Assembly (NCBI GenBank): GCA_029931535.1
Contig: JAQPZY010001579.1
Span: 2,160,501 to 2,224,500, forward strand
Direction: 5' to 3'
DNA length: 64,000 bases
Origin: Margaritifera margaritifera
Taxonomy: Eukaryota; Mollusca; Bivalvia; Unionida; Margaritiferidae
Shown: positions 13,099 through 23,344 of the stretch, piece after piece
Layout of the letters: each line of letters begins with the position of its first letter
How positions within the stretch are numbered: the first letter of the stretch is position 1
Program-made: the position numbers and the translations under genes
Notes under the pieces: generated by a model
Databases searched by the model: none
Told to the model about the DNA's origin: nothing
The model's input: the letters and a program-made list of their open reading frames with translations, nothing else

Positions 13099-13745
13099 TT
13101 ATGAAAGTGGTGAAAGTATTGGACTTCTGGGAGGTTTCCCTGGTGCGATATCAGGGGGCTCTCCAGTGTCCTTACTGTCTAGACTCCCAAATTTATTAAA
13201 GGGCTTTATAGGATCGTCAGATCCTTTGGGAAGTCTAGTAGATTCCTTAATTCTCTCCTTGTTTGGTTTAGAGTACGCATTACAACCTGCGCCAGCCGCA
13301 CTGCTGCTCTTTTGGTTGACCGGATTTAACCGGTTTCTCGGTAGGAGAGTTTGGGATCTTCTGTGGGTTGCTGCTCTTCTCGTGGGCTTGATTTTTTTAC
13401 TTTTTTCGTTTGAAGCATTCGATGTCCTAATTGGTACATTGTCACACTGACTATTTGACTTATCTACTTTGTTGTCGGTTTGAGTAGCTGCTAGCACGGG
13501 TTTTGGTGGTGTCAGGACTATGAATTTGATTTAACCTTGTGGCAATGTAATGTCTGTCTGGGTACAGACAGTATTTGTGGAAGTTTTCGTCACCACTTTA
13601 GCTGCGCTGGCGTAGGATTTGCCAGCTGTATTAAGTGGAGTTGTGGCTGTGTAACATGACATAATGGCCTTAGCCCATTACAAGCACAGCTCCATTGCCA
13701 TAATATTGTTACTGCATATTGTCCGATTTGCTCAGTCTGTCAAGG
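13099..13745 (-). pseudogene. LINE ORF1 relic, C-terminal part
   Basis: Directly upstream of ORF2 on the same strand. An open stretch of 132 codons is rich in Ser, Lys, Arg and Pro and ends 9-10 bp from the ORF2 start block. Upstream, in a shifted frame, GKSYASAAKVVTKTSTN resembles the linker seen in ORF1 proteins of I/Jockey-type LINEs. The nucleic-acid-binding N-terminus and any CCHC fingers are not visible. The copy is probably truncated or interrupted by the foldback element that starts near 13783. Confidence 0.6.
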
Positions 13746-13782
13746 CGGTGAGCATGTAAGTTCAGTGTTCATTGTAGGCACC

Positions 13783-14056
13783 TCCGTATGGTGGCCGATA
13801 TTTTCGGGTTGTCGCATTGTCGAGCGACAAAGCAACAAAGTGCCAACGCTACAAAGCAACAACCGGAAACAAATTCCGTAACATCCCCACAAAACCAGGC
13901 GACAAAGCAACAGTGTTATTTTGTCGTTTTCTCGCCTTATTTCGTCGAACTGTCGCCTGGAGTTTGTTTGGTTCTCACGTTGTTGCTTCGTCAAGTTGTA
14001 GCTTTTTTTACTTTGCGGCCCTGTCGCATTGTCGGGTTATCGTCTTCCGGTTGACA
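13783..14056. mobile_element. Left arm of outer foldback-type element
   Basis: Begins near CTCCGTATGGTGGCCGATAT and is packed with CGACAAAGCAACAAAG words and their complements. Its sequence runs colinearly with the reverse complement of 22960-23325: both contain GGCGACAAAGC(A/G)ACAGT followed by ATTTTGTC. The arms are therefore inverted repeats around a centre that now holds a SINE and a Polinton. Because each arm holds both word orientations, each can also fold on itself. No transposase is visible. Confidence 0.65.
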
Positions 14057-14302
14057 TGCGTAATGTAAGTAATTTTGGATTGCCATTTACAATTCGCTGG
14101 TATGCTCCCTTTGTACTCAACTTTGGCCGGAGCAGGAAGTGAAGCAAACTAATAATATAGCATTATTGTTTGTTCTTCTTTTCATAGAAACACTTTCATG
14201 CCCTTTCTATATGAAAGTAAATACAAAGAATGTTCCCTTAACTAATAATAAAGACATTATTTTATACCGGAGTACTTTTGCCGGTATTCCTATAGAGAGG
14301 GA

Positions 14303-14404
14303 GACGCGTCAGCGCAGTTGGTAGACCGTCGGACTCGTAATCCAACGGGTTCGATACCCGTCCAGGCCAGCCCAGGTGTGTTCTTGAAAGGCACTTAGCT
14401 CCCA
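14303..14404 (+). mobile_element. tRNA-Thr-like SINE, 5' part (split)
   Basis: A pol III A box (GTCAGCGCAGTTGGTAGA, about 14308-14325) and B box (GGTTCGATACC, 14348-14358) frame an anticodon-like loop CTCGTAA, as in tRNA-Thr(CGU). The acceptor stem does not pair, so this is a SINE head and not a tRNA gene. A TTCTTGAAAGGCACTTAG body follows. At 14404 the SINE is cut by the Polinton; its 3' tail continues at 22857. A related tail occurs in the SINE at 60040. Confidence 0.85.
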
Positions 14405-14817
14405 AGTAGTAGTATGGGGCGATATGGGTTAATGGGAATTAACATTACAGATCAAACGGGAATTTAACAGTGTCGGCGGTTAAAGGGTCAAACGGAAATG
14501 TAATGTTAAAAATGTTCATAGGTTTAACATCGTGGGCGGTTATGGGGTCAAACTGGAAATGTAATGTTAAAAATAACACTTACTATCCAATACGCCGTTT
14601 TGAGTCACCATTACCCAGTTATCTACTATCCAACACCTAGTTATCTAGTATCCAATACCCCACATTACACTATCCAAGAAGTCGTTTATAGTGACCAACA
14701 CTTAGTCGTCTACTAACCAATACCCCGCACTATACCATGAACACGCTTTTGGGAGTGACCAAGACCCCTACACTTACTAACCAACGAAAAGGGTAGGAGT
14801 GCTTACACACATTATAC

Positions 14818-14881
<64 letters not shown>

Positions 14882-15115
14882 TCATACAAGAGTATTATGA
14901 TGTTAAAAAAGGGGGATGAAAAATCACATACAAGCAAGAGTAGGAGTGTTTACATACACACTATACCCACAAACATAAGAGGGGTAAGAGGTTTAACTTT
15001 GTTTTTTTTTTTTTGTTTTTTTTTTTGCCAACTGACAAGGATATACACAAACATACAAAGACATATATTGGCGATGATTGAGTAGTATCTCTGTTTCTAA
15101 GAGAATTGGGTGGTC
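14405..15115 (+). repeat. Polinton left terminal inverted repeat
   Basis: Matches the reverse complement of 22175-22856 over about 700 bp with indels. It contains CTATCCAACAC-type subrepeats and a long CA microsatellite (14823-14878). The inner end is the shared block GTAGTATCTCTGTTTCTAAG (15081-15100). Confidence 0.9.
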
Positions 15116-16650
15116 ATGAAAAGGGCTGTTGGGTGTTGTCCTGGATCGTTGATGTTTATCTATATCCAGAACAACTACACTTCATGGGCCCGGCTCAGCA
15201 GCAAGGGCACATCTTATTCCAGTAGTCCTTTGTTCGGCGGACGGATACATTTAGCCCAAAATTATGCTCATCTGCATCCATGTCCTAATCCTCCTCTTCG
15301 GGAATCAGGGGTTGTACTGGCTATTGTTGCTGCTGCTCTTCCTGTCATACTTCTTCTGCTTCCCTTTGTCGCAGCCTCTCTTGCACCCTTTCTCATCTTC
15401 TGTTCATTAGGCACATGGCGTTGCTTAATTTTCCCGCTTGGCAGTACTAGGTTGTCAATCTTTTTTTTTTCTTAACTCTTTACAGGATCGACGATGAATC
15501 GCAAGACTGTTTGTTTGTTTGTATGAACAACGTGTTCGGCCAGTTGGCCATGTACGGCTAAACACCCTAAATGGGGATTAAGTGTGCACAGCACACTATT
15601 TGATTATTCGTCGAATGGGTTGCCGGCCTGCAACCCCATTCGACGCATTACTGCATGCACGGCATGCTTCTTAATTACATGTCAGGAGAGGCAGGCTGCA
15701 CGGACTCGGCAAGGGAGGCGCGAAGCGGAACAGAAGTACTGAAACGCCACGAACTTACATAATCAAATTCTGCCCAGTTAACTAAATGGGGCTGTCCTAA
15801 CAACCAATTATGTGTTAACCACATATTTAATTATGTCAATCCTATCAGTTCCAAATTTGCAAATTTCTTTATTTATTTTGTCATCTGAGTATACATTTTG
15901 CGTACATAGTGTACATAATTTTCCCCCCAAAAATGCGAGTCCGTGAGTACAAGTTACTCATTTCAATTTTGTATCAGGCAAACATTACTTAACTCAATGT
16001 TATATGTTTTAGACGGTGGTTCAAAACCGGTCAAATTTGTATTTTAAAAGAGTATAATCAAAAGGGGTTTTCAAAACTCCAAACGGAAAACTCTAAGCAG
16101 CCAGGAAATTTTGATCAGCTGGTCCCTGGAGACTCTCATTGGGGTGGGTCCAGTGCGACCGAAGGGTTCGACTCTCTTCATGGATCATACTGCACTCTGG
16201 GATTCAGTGTTGTCGCCAGTTTCCGCTGATCTTTTCCATCCCTCCTTCTACTCTCTTTCTCTCTCTCTCTCTCTATCTGGCCCCCGTGCTCGGTAGCTCG
16301 CCAAAGCTCGCAAGTATGGCTGCTCTTACTTGTTAATTACTTCAGGTAGCTTAATGGGGGGGGGGGGTGACTGACCACAGTCCAGCTGAAAGCACGGCAG
16401 AATAGCTTTCCTGATTTGCAGTCACCTCCACTTATTAGTTATTTATGTATGGAAGCGGAAACGGCAGATGTGTGTTCTTTGCTTCTTTTCCGTACGTCAA
16501 GAGAGTTTCCAGGTAAACTCGGTAAGGGTAAGTGTCCATGCTGCTGCTAACCAATTTGTTATTAAAGTACAAAATCAACTTCGCTGAACAACGAATGAAT
16601 GCAATTGTTAACAGAAGCTAGTCTAGAATCGGCCACTGGATTGGTGTTGT
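15116..16650. other. Polinton interior without recognisable genes
   Basis: Holds a proline/lysine-rich minus-strand stretch at 15110-15475 with stops, a GC-rich hairpin at 15610-15644, a CT run (16258-16273), a G run (about 16356) and a splice-less open stretch near 16110-16336. Probably eroded Polinton genes; none can be named. Confidence 0.4.
15610..15644. repeat. Stable GC-rich hairpin
   Basis: GTCGAATGGGTTGC and GCAACCCCATTCGAC form a 14-bp stem with one bulge around GCCGGCCT-like sequence. A smaller palindrome GCATGCACGGCATGC follows at 15652-15666. Could be a transcript end or chance within the Polinton. Confidence 0.6.
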
Positions 16651-16899
16651 CCGTTTTGAGACTTTCAGGTACAAGTAACTGTTATTCAGATCGATGTAAT
16701 ATCCGGTCTGTCCTTTGATTTCAAACTCGATAGGAGCTAAAGTGGTCAAAGACGACACGGGATGAAATTCTACCTATTGGGATTCTTGCATCGTCATCAT
16801 CGTCGATGGCATGGCAAACATATCGAGTTCTGACTTGGCACATGCATAAAAATCTCGGTGCATCATTTTTCTTTTCCTTAGTAATCAAAAACGTCAAAA

Positions 16900-17832
16900 T
16901 CTCGTTGTCGAGCTACTCTTCGGTACACAGGATACAAATATGACAATTCAGTCGAAAATCGTTTTCGAAAATGTTGTTTCACGGTGACTTTTCCTTTAGA
17001 GAATAGACTATTTAGTCCAAGATCTCCTTTTGGACTAATATTCAAACTGTCATAATACGGTTTACGATAATGAGAATGTACAAATTCTCGGTGAACGTGA
17101 TACGTGTTTCCTCCATATCGTAAGCGGCTATGGCAGAATCCACTTTGGAAGAAATGAGTCTCAGCAACGGAACAGCTGTGTTTCCTACGACGTTGTACTC
17201 GACGACATCAGAGAACACAAACATCAAATTCAGTCCCTCATTCAATTTGATAGGTTAACGAAAATACATGAAGAGTCAGTCGTTGATGTCTTTGGTGGGA
17301 ACGATAGATGTGTTTCCACCCAGAATAGCAAAAAAACTGGGATAAAAAGTGATGGATAGCGTTTTGGCCGTCGGAAAAATCCAATTTCAGACGTTAAGAA
17401 GGTGGATAGTACTCGACCAGTACACTTTGGTGGAGTTTATCCAATGCTTACCAAACTGATCGTTCAATATAGCTAAAATGGTTTCGACTCGAAATGTCGA
17501 GCATTAAAATAATATCCTGTATGAATTTTCATGGTATAGATATTCATTAGGAGATTCGCTGGTGCTATCTTGCTTGGTTTCGTAATAGAAAGGATCATTG
17601 TTATCCAAGTATTCTTGAACTTGTTCGTTGAATATTTCCACGACGAAAGTGGTTTTATATCCAACCATATTCCAGACTTGAGTGAGATGAATGATTTCTA
17701 CCAATGCCACTTTCCAATGAGCTTCGTGATCCAGTTGTATGGATTGATGTAATTTGGCTGTGAAACAACATAATTCGTTTTGGGGAAAAATATCCATATA
17801 GAACTGTCACTAGGTAATGTTAAATAAAATTG
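16900..17832 (-). pseudogene. Polinton capsid-like (minor capsid/penton type) protein relic
   Basis: The N-terminal block FYLTLPSDSS (about 17830) is followed, in a shifted frame, by FPQNELCCFTAKLHQSIQLD and WKVALVEI. A later block NLMFVFSDVVEYNVVG with TAVPLLRLI lies near 17230-17150, and KGKVTVKQHFRK near 16970. From memory these blocks match a Polinton structural protein (start FYLTLPS, then FP.NT..F.T.L, then W.VGL.EI; late VVG...VPLLR and a C-terminal V..HFR). I infer the single-jelly-roll minor capsid/penton class, but the exact class is uncertain. At least three frameshifts and several stops make it non-functional. Confidence 0.6.
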
Positions 17833-17983
17833 ATTATTCGTAGTTCGATGGTTATGGTCTCTGAGGAGTCATTCGATCTTAAAGTATGATTTTCCAAGGA
17901 GGATTCCAGAGGAATGTTGTTGTGATTGGAAGAGTTGTGACTGGCTTTGGTCAGGCTACCGTTGTTGTTACTGTTAGCTTATT

Positions 17984-18136
17984 TCAACGAAGGACTGGGA
18001 AGAAGATAACCAATACAACTGCTAAGTAAATAGTCCACAATTGTTTATCCCCTTCTTGACAACTCAAATTTCTTATAGCTGATCCAATAACACAATTCAC
18101 CACACAGATTTGCAGAAAAAGACTAATTAATTTTTA
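17984..18136 (-). CDS. Small hydrophobic ORF fragment in Polinton
   Basis: A minus-strand frame without an obvious ATG ends in a predicted membrane helix, LWTIYLAVVLVIFFPVL, followed by Arg and a stop. It lies between the integrase tail and the capsid-like relic. Polintons often carry small membrane proteins, but I cannot assign this one. Confidence 0.3.
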
Positions 18137-18242
18137 GGAACACGTTCTCCACACCACACTTACAGTGATTATTTTAGTACTTCTTGGAGAGATGAACTCT
18201 GAGAATGAGATGTAGTAGTGTTTAACGGCATGTTGGTGACTT

Positions 18243-18480
18243 CTATTTCTTTATATAGTCGATGACTTGTGACGATGCAATCAAAGAATCGAAACTGAGT
18301 GGATATCCTTTCCAATGGACTTTGACTTCTTGGAGTTGACGTTTGCTCACTTTACATGTTCTTCGACCACAAATGATTTCGATATCGTACACGTCGTCTT
18401 CTTTCTTAGTCACTTGTAACTCAGGCAAGTAAAAAGTTGCTTTTAACACTTCTCTGTTCATGTCTTCCAATTTTGACAGG
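18243..18480 (-). pseudogene. Polinton integrase C-terminus with chromodomain (fragment)
   Basis: Encodes VLKATFYLPELQ, then VYDIEIICGRR, then EVKVHWKGYPLSFDSLI. The run GTFY..ELQ...DDVY.IEK...R, then V.WKGYP..F.SW, is the tail and chromodomain typical of Polinton/Maverick integrases (family knowledge). The chromodomain normally guides integration by binding chromatin. The catalytic rve core is absent; the sequence upstream is polymerase B instead, so the gene was cut by a deletion. The usual final Trp of SW is Leu here. Confidence 0.7.
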
Positions 18481-18484
18481 TGAG

Positions 18485-20890
18485 TCTTGACTTTCTAAAC
18501 TCTGGTGTCGTTGGTAGGTTTTTGTCGTACGACTCTTCCATGCTGGACACTGTGAAAGGATTTTCAGATCTTGTTGAGGAAAACAAGCAAGGCATCCATG
18601 AAATAAACATCCCTGAAATTCGTACACGATCTGTGGGTTTTCTAAATCTCAGCCATTCACGGAATAAGATTCAATCTTCTTTTCTCCACTGTTTCTTGTA
18701 TGTTGTATCCACTGGTCTTGAGTTTCACACAAGTAATGTAACCAACGCACAGCTTTGGGTGAATATTGACGCCTGACAGATTGACAGGATTGAGATGGTA
18801 TGATGGCTAGTTTGTTTTTAAGCATACACTTCTTTCGGAACACTAATCCGCACACTTTGGCAACGGTAGAAGCTTCCTTAAAGGGATCGAGACCTACGTG
18901 ATGCATAAATAATTGTAGAAATTTTCCACAACAACGTCGTAAAATGTCCACATCTGATCGACAATATTTTAACATTTCTCTTTGAAAATCAAAAGGGTCT
19001 GAGGAGTGAACTGGGTACCAAGTGTAGAAAGCTTCTCGTTGTTCTGTTCGCATAGCGTCGGGGTCGTAGTCATGGGCTTCAGGCACCACGTGTTGCTTTG
19101 TTTCGGTATTGAAAAAGTGTAGAAAACACCTTTAGCCATTTCTGTCATTCCAAACGTTTTAGACATTCTACTCAAAGGCATAGCCAAATAAATCATGGAA
19201 TCTTTGAATTGTACGTTTCCTATTTTCATGTAAATGTTTTAGCTCTGTTTATGGTGACTGTTGGAAATTCTGTTTCTTGTTCTGAATAATATTTCAAAAG
19301 AAACTGTCTGTCGTATCCTGAGAAATTGTGAGCAATGACTAGCGTATTCATGACAATTCCCGTAACCATGCACCTCCTCTTCGCTCTAAGTGTCGTCAAT
19401 GGTGTCTAAAATCCACTCAGCAAAATCTGAAAGAGTACAAAAGCCACGAAATATCTTGTCACATCCTCCTGGAATCACGTCTAAATTCCGACAGTGATAA
19501 AATAAACGTTCTTGAATACATTCGTTGCAAGCGCGATGAACCGCACAAACATTTGGAATGTGAATTCCAGTGCCTTGAGAACATTCAAAAAAGATAAAAA
19601 TCCACACATTTCTTTTTCTTGTTCTTGTCGTCATTCAATAATTCCTCGGGTTCGTTGTCATATCTCTGAATGCAACATTGATGATCTAACTTGACGACTT
19701 AGTCACAAAAAAGAAATATTTTCTTTCCTGCACACACATTCAATTTTTTATTATTCGTATGAACAAGAGATCCGCAAGTGGAACACACTGCCAATAATTC
19801 GCAAGCACTTTTCTGTTGTTGGAGTTGTTTCATGAGATGTCGTTACTAACATGCTGAACTGACGAATGTTCTCTTGCAAGTAGAGCATTAATCTTTTCTT
19901 GTCCTTCAGGAATGCAAGGTCTGGATGCTAAACAGACACATCTCTCTCCACAACTAATATGTTGCTTGCGACTGTTAAATTCTTGGTCACATTTGTCGCA
20001 ATGCTAACTGTATTCGAGAAATCCTGTGATAGTAGTAATAGCATCGAATGATCTTGGTGATGATAAATATGAATGTATTTTCCGTCTGGAATATTAGGTC
20101 CTCAAAAACACGAGATCACCACGAACGACTTGAGGGTACAACTTTCAACGTATAACGAGGAGCCAACGCGTCTTTAGGGTTTGCATTTCAGGAACTTTAC
20201 ACACGGTTTCTTTCGAAATGCCTGCCTGTTCCAAAAGGAGTTCTGCTTCTCTTCGTTTTTTGGTTATGTCCGATTGTCTAATGCTATCCTGTTATCGTTT
20301 CTATTCTGCTGTATCGTTTATATCTGCGTTACTTCAAGCCATCACGATAGTACAGGCTAATTATATTTGATCTTGATGGTTGTTAATCTGGACGATACGA
20401 AGTTTGGTACGAGGAAATTAATCCACTGATAAAATATTTTTGCGTTTTCCACTTACCCTTGATGGTGAAATGTGTGTCATGTGAAGAGTGGCTTTTCCAT
20501 CGATCATGTCAAACTCATCATTGGATTGTTGGAAGCTTTGAATTTTGTCTATGATTTTTGAAGAAATAAACTAGATCCACATAGGAGATTTCAAACTGTC
20601 GTGGGTGATCAATAATCTCATATGATCTTGATCTTTAGCTTGGCACTACCGTTTCCTATAACATTGACTCCAATACATCTGTAATGAAGACATCTGCTTT
20701 CTCTGCTGGAACTTGAGACTTTAACTCTTTAAAGACTATATTGAATAAGGGCTAATTTCTGCTCCCGTTTTTATGGAGAAAAAAAATACTGATAAAGTTC
20801 ATGTCTATTTGTCTCAATGTATTATTCCAGGTACAAATTACGTCGTTGTCGCTTGGCTTCTGGTTTCTCCTTGGAAATGTGATTTTTTCA
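18485..20890 (-). pseudogene. Polinton DNA polymerase B relic (N-terminal and exonuclease region)
   Basis: Minus-strand blocks in order: an N-terminal block with FKELKSQVPAEKADVFITD (about 20720) and a later FTIKG; paired-Cys segments with HCDKCDQEFNSRKQH (about 20000) and CSTCGSLVH (about 19780); an Exo I-like FFECSQGTGIHIPNVC (about 19595), where the expected first Asp of D-x-E is missing; an Exo II-like FKDSMIYLAMPLSRMSKTFG (about 19205); an Exo III-like YCRSDVDILRRCC (about 18960); then YEFQGCLFHGC (about 18625). These are protein-primed family B polymerase blocks of Polinton type. The polymerase palm/fingers half is absent, deleted at about 18.48 kb. Several stops and frameshifts. Confidence 0.8.
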
Positions 20891-20933
20891 TGATGATTCA
20901 ACATTAAATTTGACTAGAGTACACACTCTCTCC

Positions 20934-20968
20934 CTATATATAGAGCACCACTTCTACCTAAGAGAATA
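20934..20968. promoter_or_regulatory. TATA box between divergent Polinton genes
   Basis: CCCTATATATAGAGC at 20933-20947 lies about 60 bp upstream of the plus-strand ATG at 20995 and about 45 bp upstream of the polymerase B start region on the minus strand. The palindromic core could serve both directions. Inference from position only. Confidence 0.4.
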
Positions 20969-20994
20969 CACTCATTCAGTTTCAATCTGTGAAG

Positions 20995-21309
20995 ATGGAA
21001 GAGTCACAACAGATCACACTATCACACTTCTCGTCAGAGATTTACAAAGAGTCATTCAAAAATACACTTCCAGTAAGACTTCCGACTACTCCTGTCGAGA
21101 TAAAAGTCAAGATACCTGTTAGTTCTGTTAAGAGAAAGGACATTGGGCTCCAGACTGTCCATAACATCAAAGAAAAGGAACTCCTAAGACAGGACAAAAG
21201 ATATACAAAAGTAAAACTACCTGTTATCGATGTCAAGAAAAAGGACATTGGTCTTCATAGTGTCCTAAAAAAAAAAAAAAAAAAAAGGAGGAGCGTTCAG
21301 AAGAAATAG
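20995..21309 (+). CDS. Lysine-rich Polinton ORF, unknown function
   Basis: Start chosen at the ATG after CTGTGAAG; the longer frame would need GTG. The product of about 104 residues has imperfect internal repeats: VSSVKRKDIGLQTV and VIDVKKKDIGLHSV. It ends in poly-Lys from an A20 run, which may have shifted the frame; downstream the words PVKKFKKA and PVKKFQK recur in another frame. It may be a basic DNA-binding virion-type protein, but I recognise no family. Confidence 0.35.
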   Translation: MEESQQITLSHFSSEIYKESFKNTLPVRLPTTPVEIKVKIPVSSVKRKDIGLQTVHNIKEKELLRQDKRYTKVKLPVIDVKKKDIGLHSVLKKKKKKRRSVQKK

Positions 21310-21470
21310 AATAAGAACCCATTCCAGTAAAGAAATTCAAAAAAGCAAGACAAGCAGAAGAAACAGCGGAAGAATCCATGCCAGTTAAGAAATTCCAAAA
21401 ATAAAGTTGGTAAAAGAATAAGAATAACAAAATAGACTTTCGTGATGTGTTTTAAAATTTTATTGTGATT

Positions 21471-21794
21471 CTATTCGCAAGTATATACCAAAAACGTAAA
21501 TGTCTCTTTGTCTTGATTTTGTTTTAAAGTATGGATAATATAACATGTACACGCATATTTTATAATAGAAGGATTTGCTTTATCTTTGATTTGGTAATCA
21601 TTAAATACTATTAGTATCTCTTTTCTAAGATAATTCGGCGATGGAAAAGGAGAAAGTGGTACAGGCCAAAACTCTTGCGAAGAAGATAAGAAATCGCAAA
21701 TTGCCAAATTGAAGTCATTCTCCTCTGGAATAATAGTTGCTACAGCAGCAGTAGTCATACTATCACTCCGAGCATGCGCACCCCATTGCAACAT
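21471..21794 (-). CDS. Unassigned Polinton ORF
   Basis: A 107-codon minus-strand open frame begins MLQWGAHARSDSMTTAAVAT and has an acidic/hydrophobic middle. No recognised domain or membrane helix. Position near the right TIR suggests a Polinton gene; it may be truncated. Confidence 0.3.
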   Translation of the reverse strand: MLQWGAHARSDSMTTAAVATIIPEENDFNLAICDFLSSSQEFWPVPLSPFPSPNYLRKEILIVFNDYQIKDKANPSIIKYACTCYIIHTLKQNQDKETFTFLVYTCE

Positions 21795-22174
21795 TTATTC
21801 AGCCATGTGTATTGTACTTGAGCAATGGTAAATCAGTTATTCAACCATGCGTAGTGTACTTGAGCTATCGAAATCGTAGGAACGCTCGTGTTCTGATTGT
21901 TGGAATCTCCCAATCAGTTTCAATCCGGTCCTAGATTATATCTAAAGGCGCGTTGGCCTATTGTGTCGCCTATTCTCAAGCGTGGAGTAATCGACTATTG
22001 TTTCAAGTATGCTCTTCAATCCAGACTACCCAGTGTATGTCAAGGCAAATTGGGCGATCACGAAGATTACAGACACGGCTATTTGGAAGAGAAAGGATGC
22101 CTCAAGAGAGTATTTAGTCTATGAACCGGCCGTAAGGAGAAGTTTGCAGAGAAAAACGGTGAAGCGGTGCCATT

Positions 22175-22856
22175 CAGGGCTACCCAATTCTCTTAGAAAC
22201 AGAGATACTACTCAGTCATTGGCTATATGTGTGTTTGTATGTTTGTGTGTCTTTGTCTGTTCAAATTTTTTTTTTTAACTCTTTACCCATTTTGTGTTTG
22301 TGGATATAGTGTGCATATGAACACTACTACCCTTCTTGCTTGTGTGTGACAGTGTGCGATTTCATCCCCCTTTAAACATCCTACCCCTCTTGTGTGTGTG
22401 TGTGTGTGTGTGTGTAAGTATAATGTGTGTATGCACTCCGACCCTTTTCGTTGGTTATTAAGTGTAGGGGTCTTGGTCACACCCAACGGCGTGCTGATTG
22501 TATAGTGTGGGGTATTGGATAGTAGATTACTAAAGTGTTGGTCACTACGAACGACGTTTTGGATAGTACAATCTGGGTGTTGGATTGTAGATAACTAAGT
22601 GTTGGATAGGAGATAACTAACTTTTGGATAGTAGAAAACAAAGTGTTGGATAGTAGATATATAGTAGATAACTGGGTAAAGGTCACTCTAAACAGCATAC
22701 TGGATAGCAAGTGTTGTTTTAGCATTACATTTCCCGTTCGACCACTTAACGGCCCACAATGTTAAATTCCCGTTTGATCCTATAACGGCCCCCACATGTT
22801 AATCTACGGCGTAATGTTAATTCCCGTGAGACCCCATATCGTCCGATACCACTACA
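22175..22856 (-). repeat. Polinton right terminal inverted repeat
   Basis: Reverse complement of the left TIR. It shares the inner block (22195-22214), the GT microsatellite (22391-22415), the TTGGATAGTAGATAAC subrepeats (22510-22680) and the outer GGGAATTAACATTA block. Confidence 0.9.
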
Positions 22857-22910
22857 CTCCCATTTTCTTGGCACGATATAGCCAATAATGTAAAAACCAA
22901 CAAAACCAGT
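22857..22910 (+). mobile_element. SINE 3' tail beyond the Polinton
   Basis: After the duplicated CTCCCA the SINE resumes with TTTTCTTGGCACGATATAGC and then CCAATAATGTAAAAACCAAC. The uninterrupted relative at 60071-60145 shows the same order: CCCATATTCTCAGCATGATA followed by TTGCCAATAATGT. Confidence 0.8.
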
Positions 22911-22959
22911 CATACAGGGAAATACATTGTAATAACGATTTGGTTAAACCATGACAGGT

Positions 22960-23325
22960 TATATGAAATGCGCAGGTCAAAAAAAGACGACGCAACAAAG
23001 CGCCAACGCAACAAAGCAAAAAAGCGTCAAGACAACAAAGCGCCAATGCGACAAAGGGTCAACGCCGCGACAACCCGATAAAATCAAGGCGCGAAAGCAG
23101 GAACACAACAAGGTGTCAGATCAACAACGCGCAAAACGACAGCCCGACAAGATCAAGGCATGAAAGCGACAAAATAGAGCACCAACGTGACAAAATTATA
23201 CTGTCGCTTTGTCGCCCAAGTTTAGTTAGGGTCTCGCTTTGACGCGTTATTTTGTTTGGTTGTCGATTTCTCGCCACGACAGTTCGATAATGCGACATGG
23301 CAGATACCAGCCACCATATTACGGG
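22960..23325. mobile_element. Right arm of outer foldback-type element
   Basis: CGACAAAG/CAACAAAGCGCCAACG words on both strands. The outer end reads CCACCATATTACGGGGG, which mirrors the left end CTCCGTATGGTGGC. Somewhat longer than the left arm because of extra subrepeats. Target duplication not resolved. Confidence 0.62.
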
Positions 23326-23344
23326 GGTGGGGGTGGAGTGGAGC

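Larger units (their letters stand above)
14405..22856. mobile_element. Polinton/Maverick-type DNA transposon, internally deleted
   Basis: Length 8452 bp. Its ends are AGTAGTAGTATGGGGCGATA at left and, on the reverse strand at right, TGTAGTGGTATCGGACGATA. It is flanked by identical 6-bp repeats CTCCCA (14399-14404 and 22857-22862). Long terminal inverted repeats, a 6-bp duplication and remnants of protein-primed polymerase B, chromodomain integrase and capsid-like protein are the hallmarks of Polintons (known family features). Complete Polintons are usually about 15-20 kb, so roughly half is missing. No intact gene remains. ATPase, protease and major capsid genes were not found. Confidence 0.9.

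Noticed and set aside
13076..13450. Plus-strand 124-codon frame with hydrophobic stretches
   Set aside because: Antisense shadow of the LINE ORF1 relic.
14303..14375. Functional tRNA-Thr gene
   Set aside because: A and B boxes are good but the acceptor stem does not pair and a SINE body follows.
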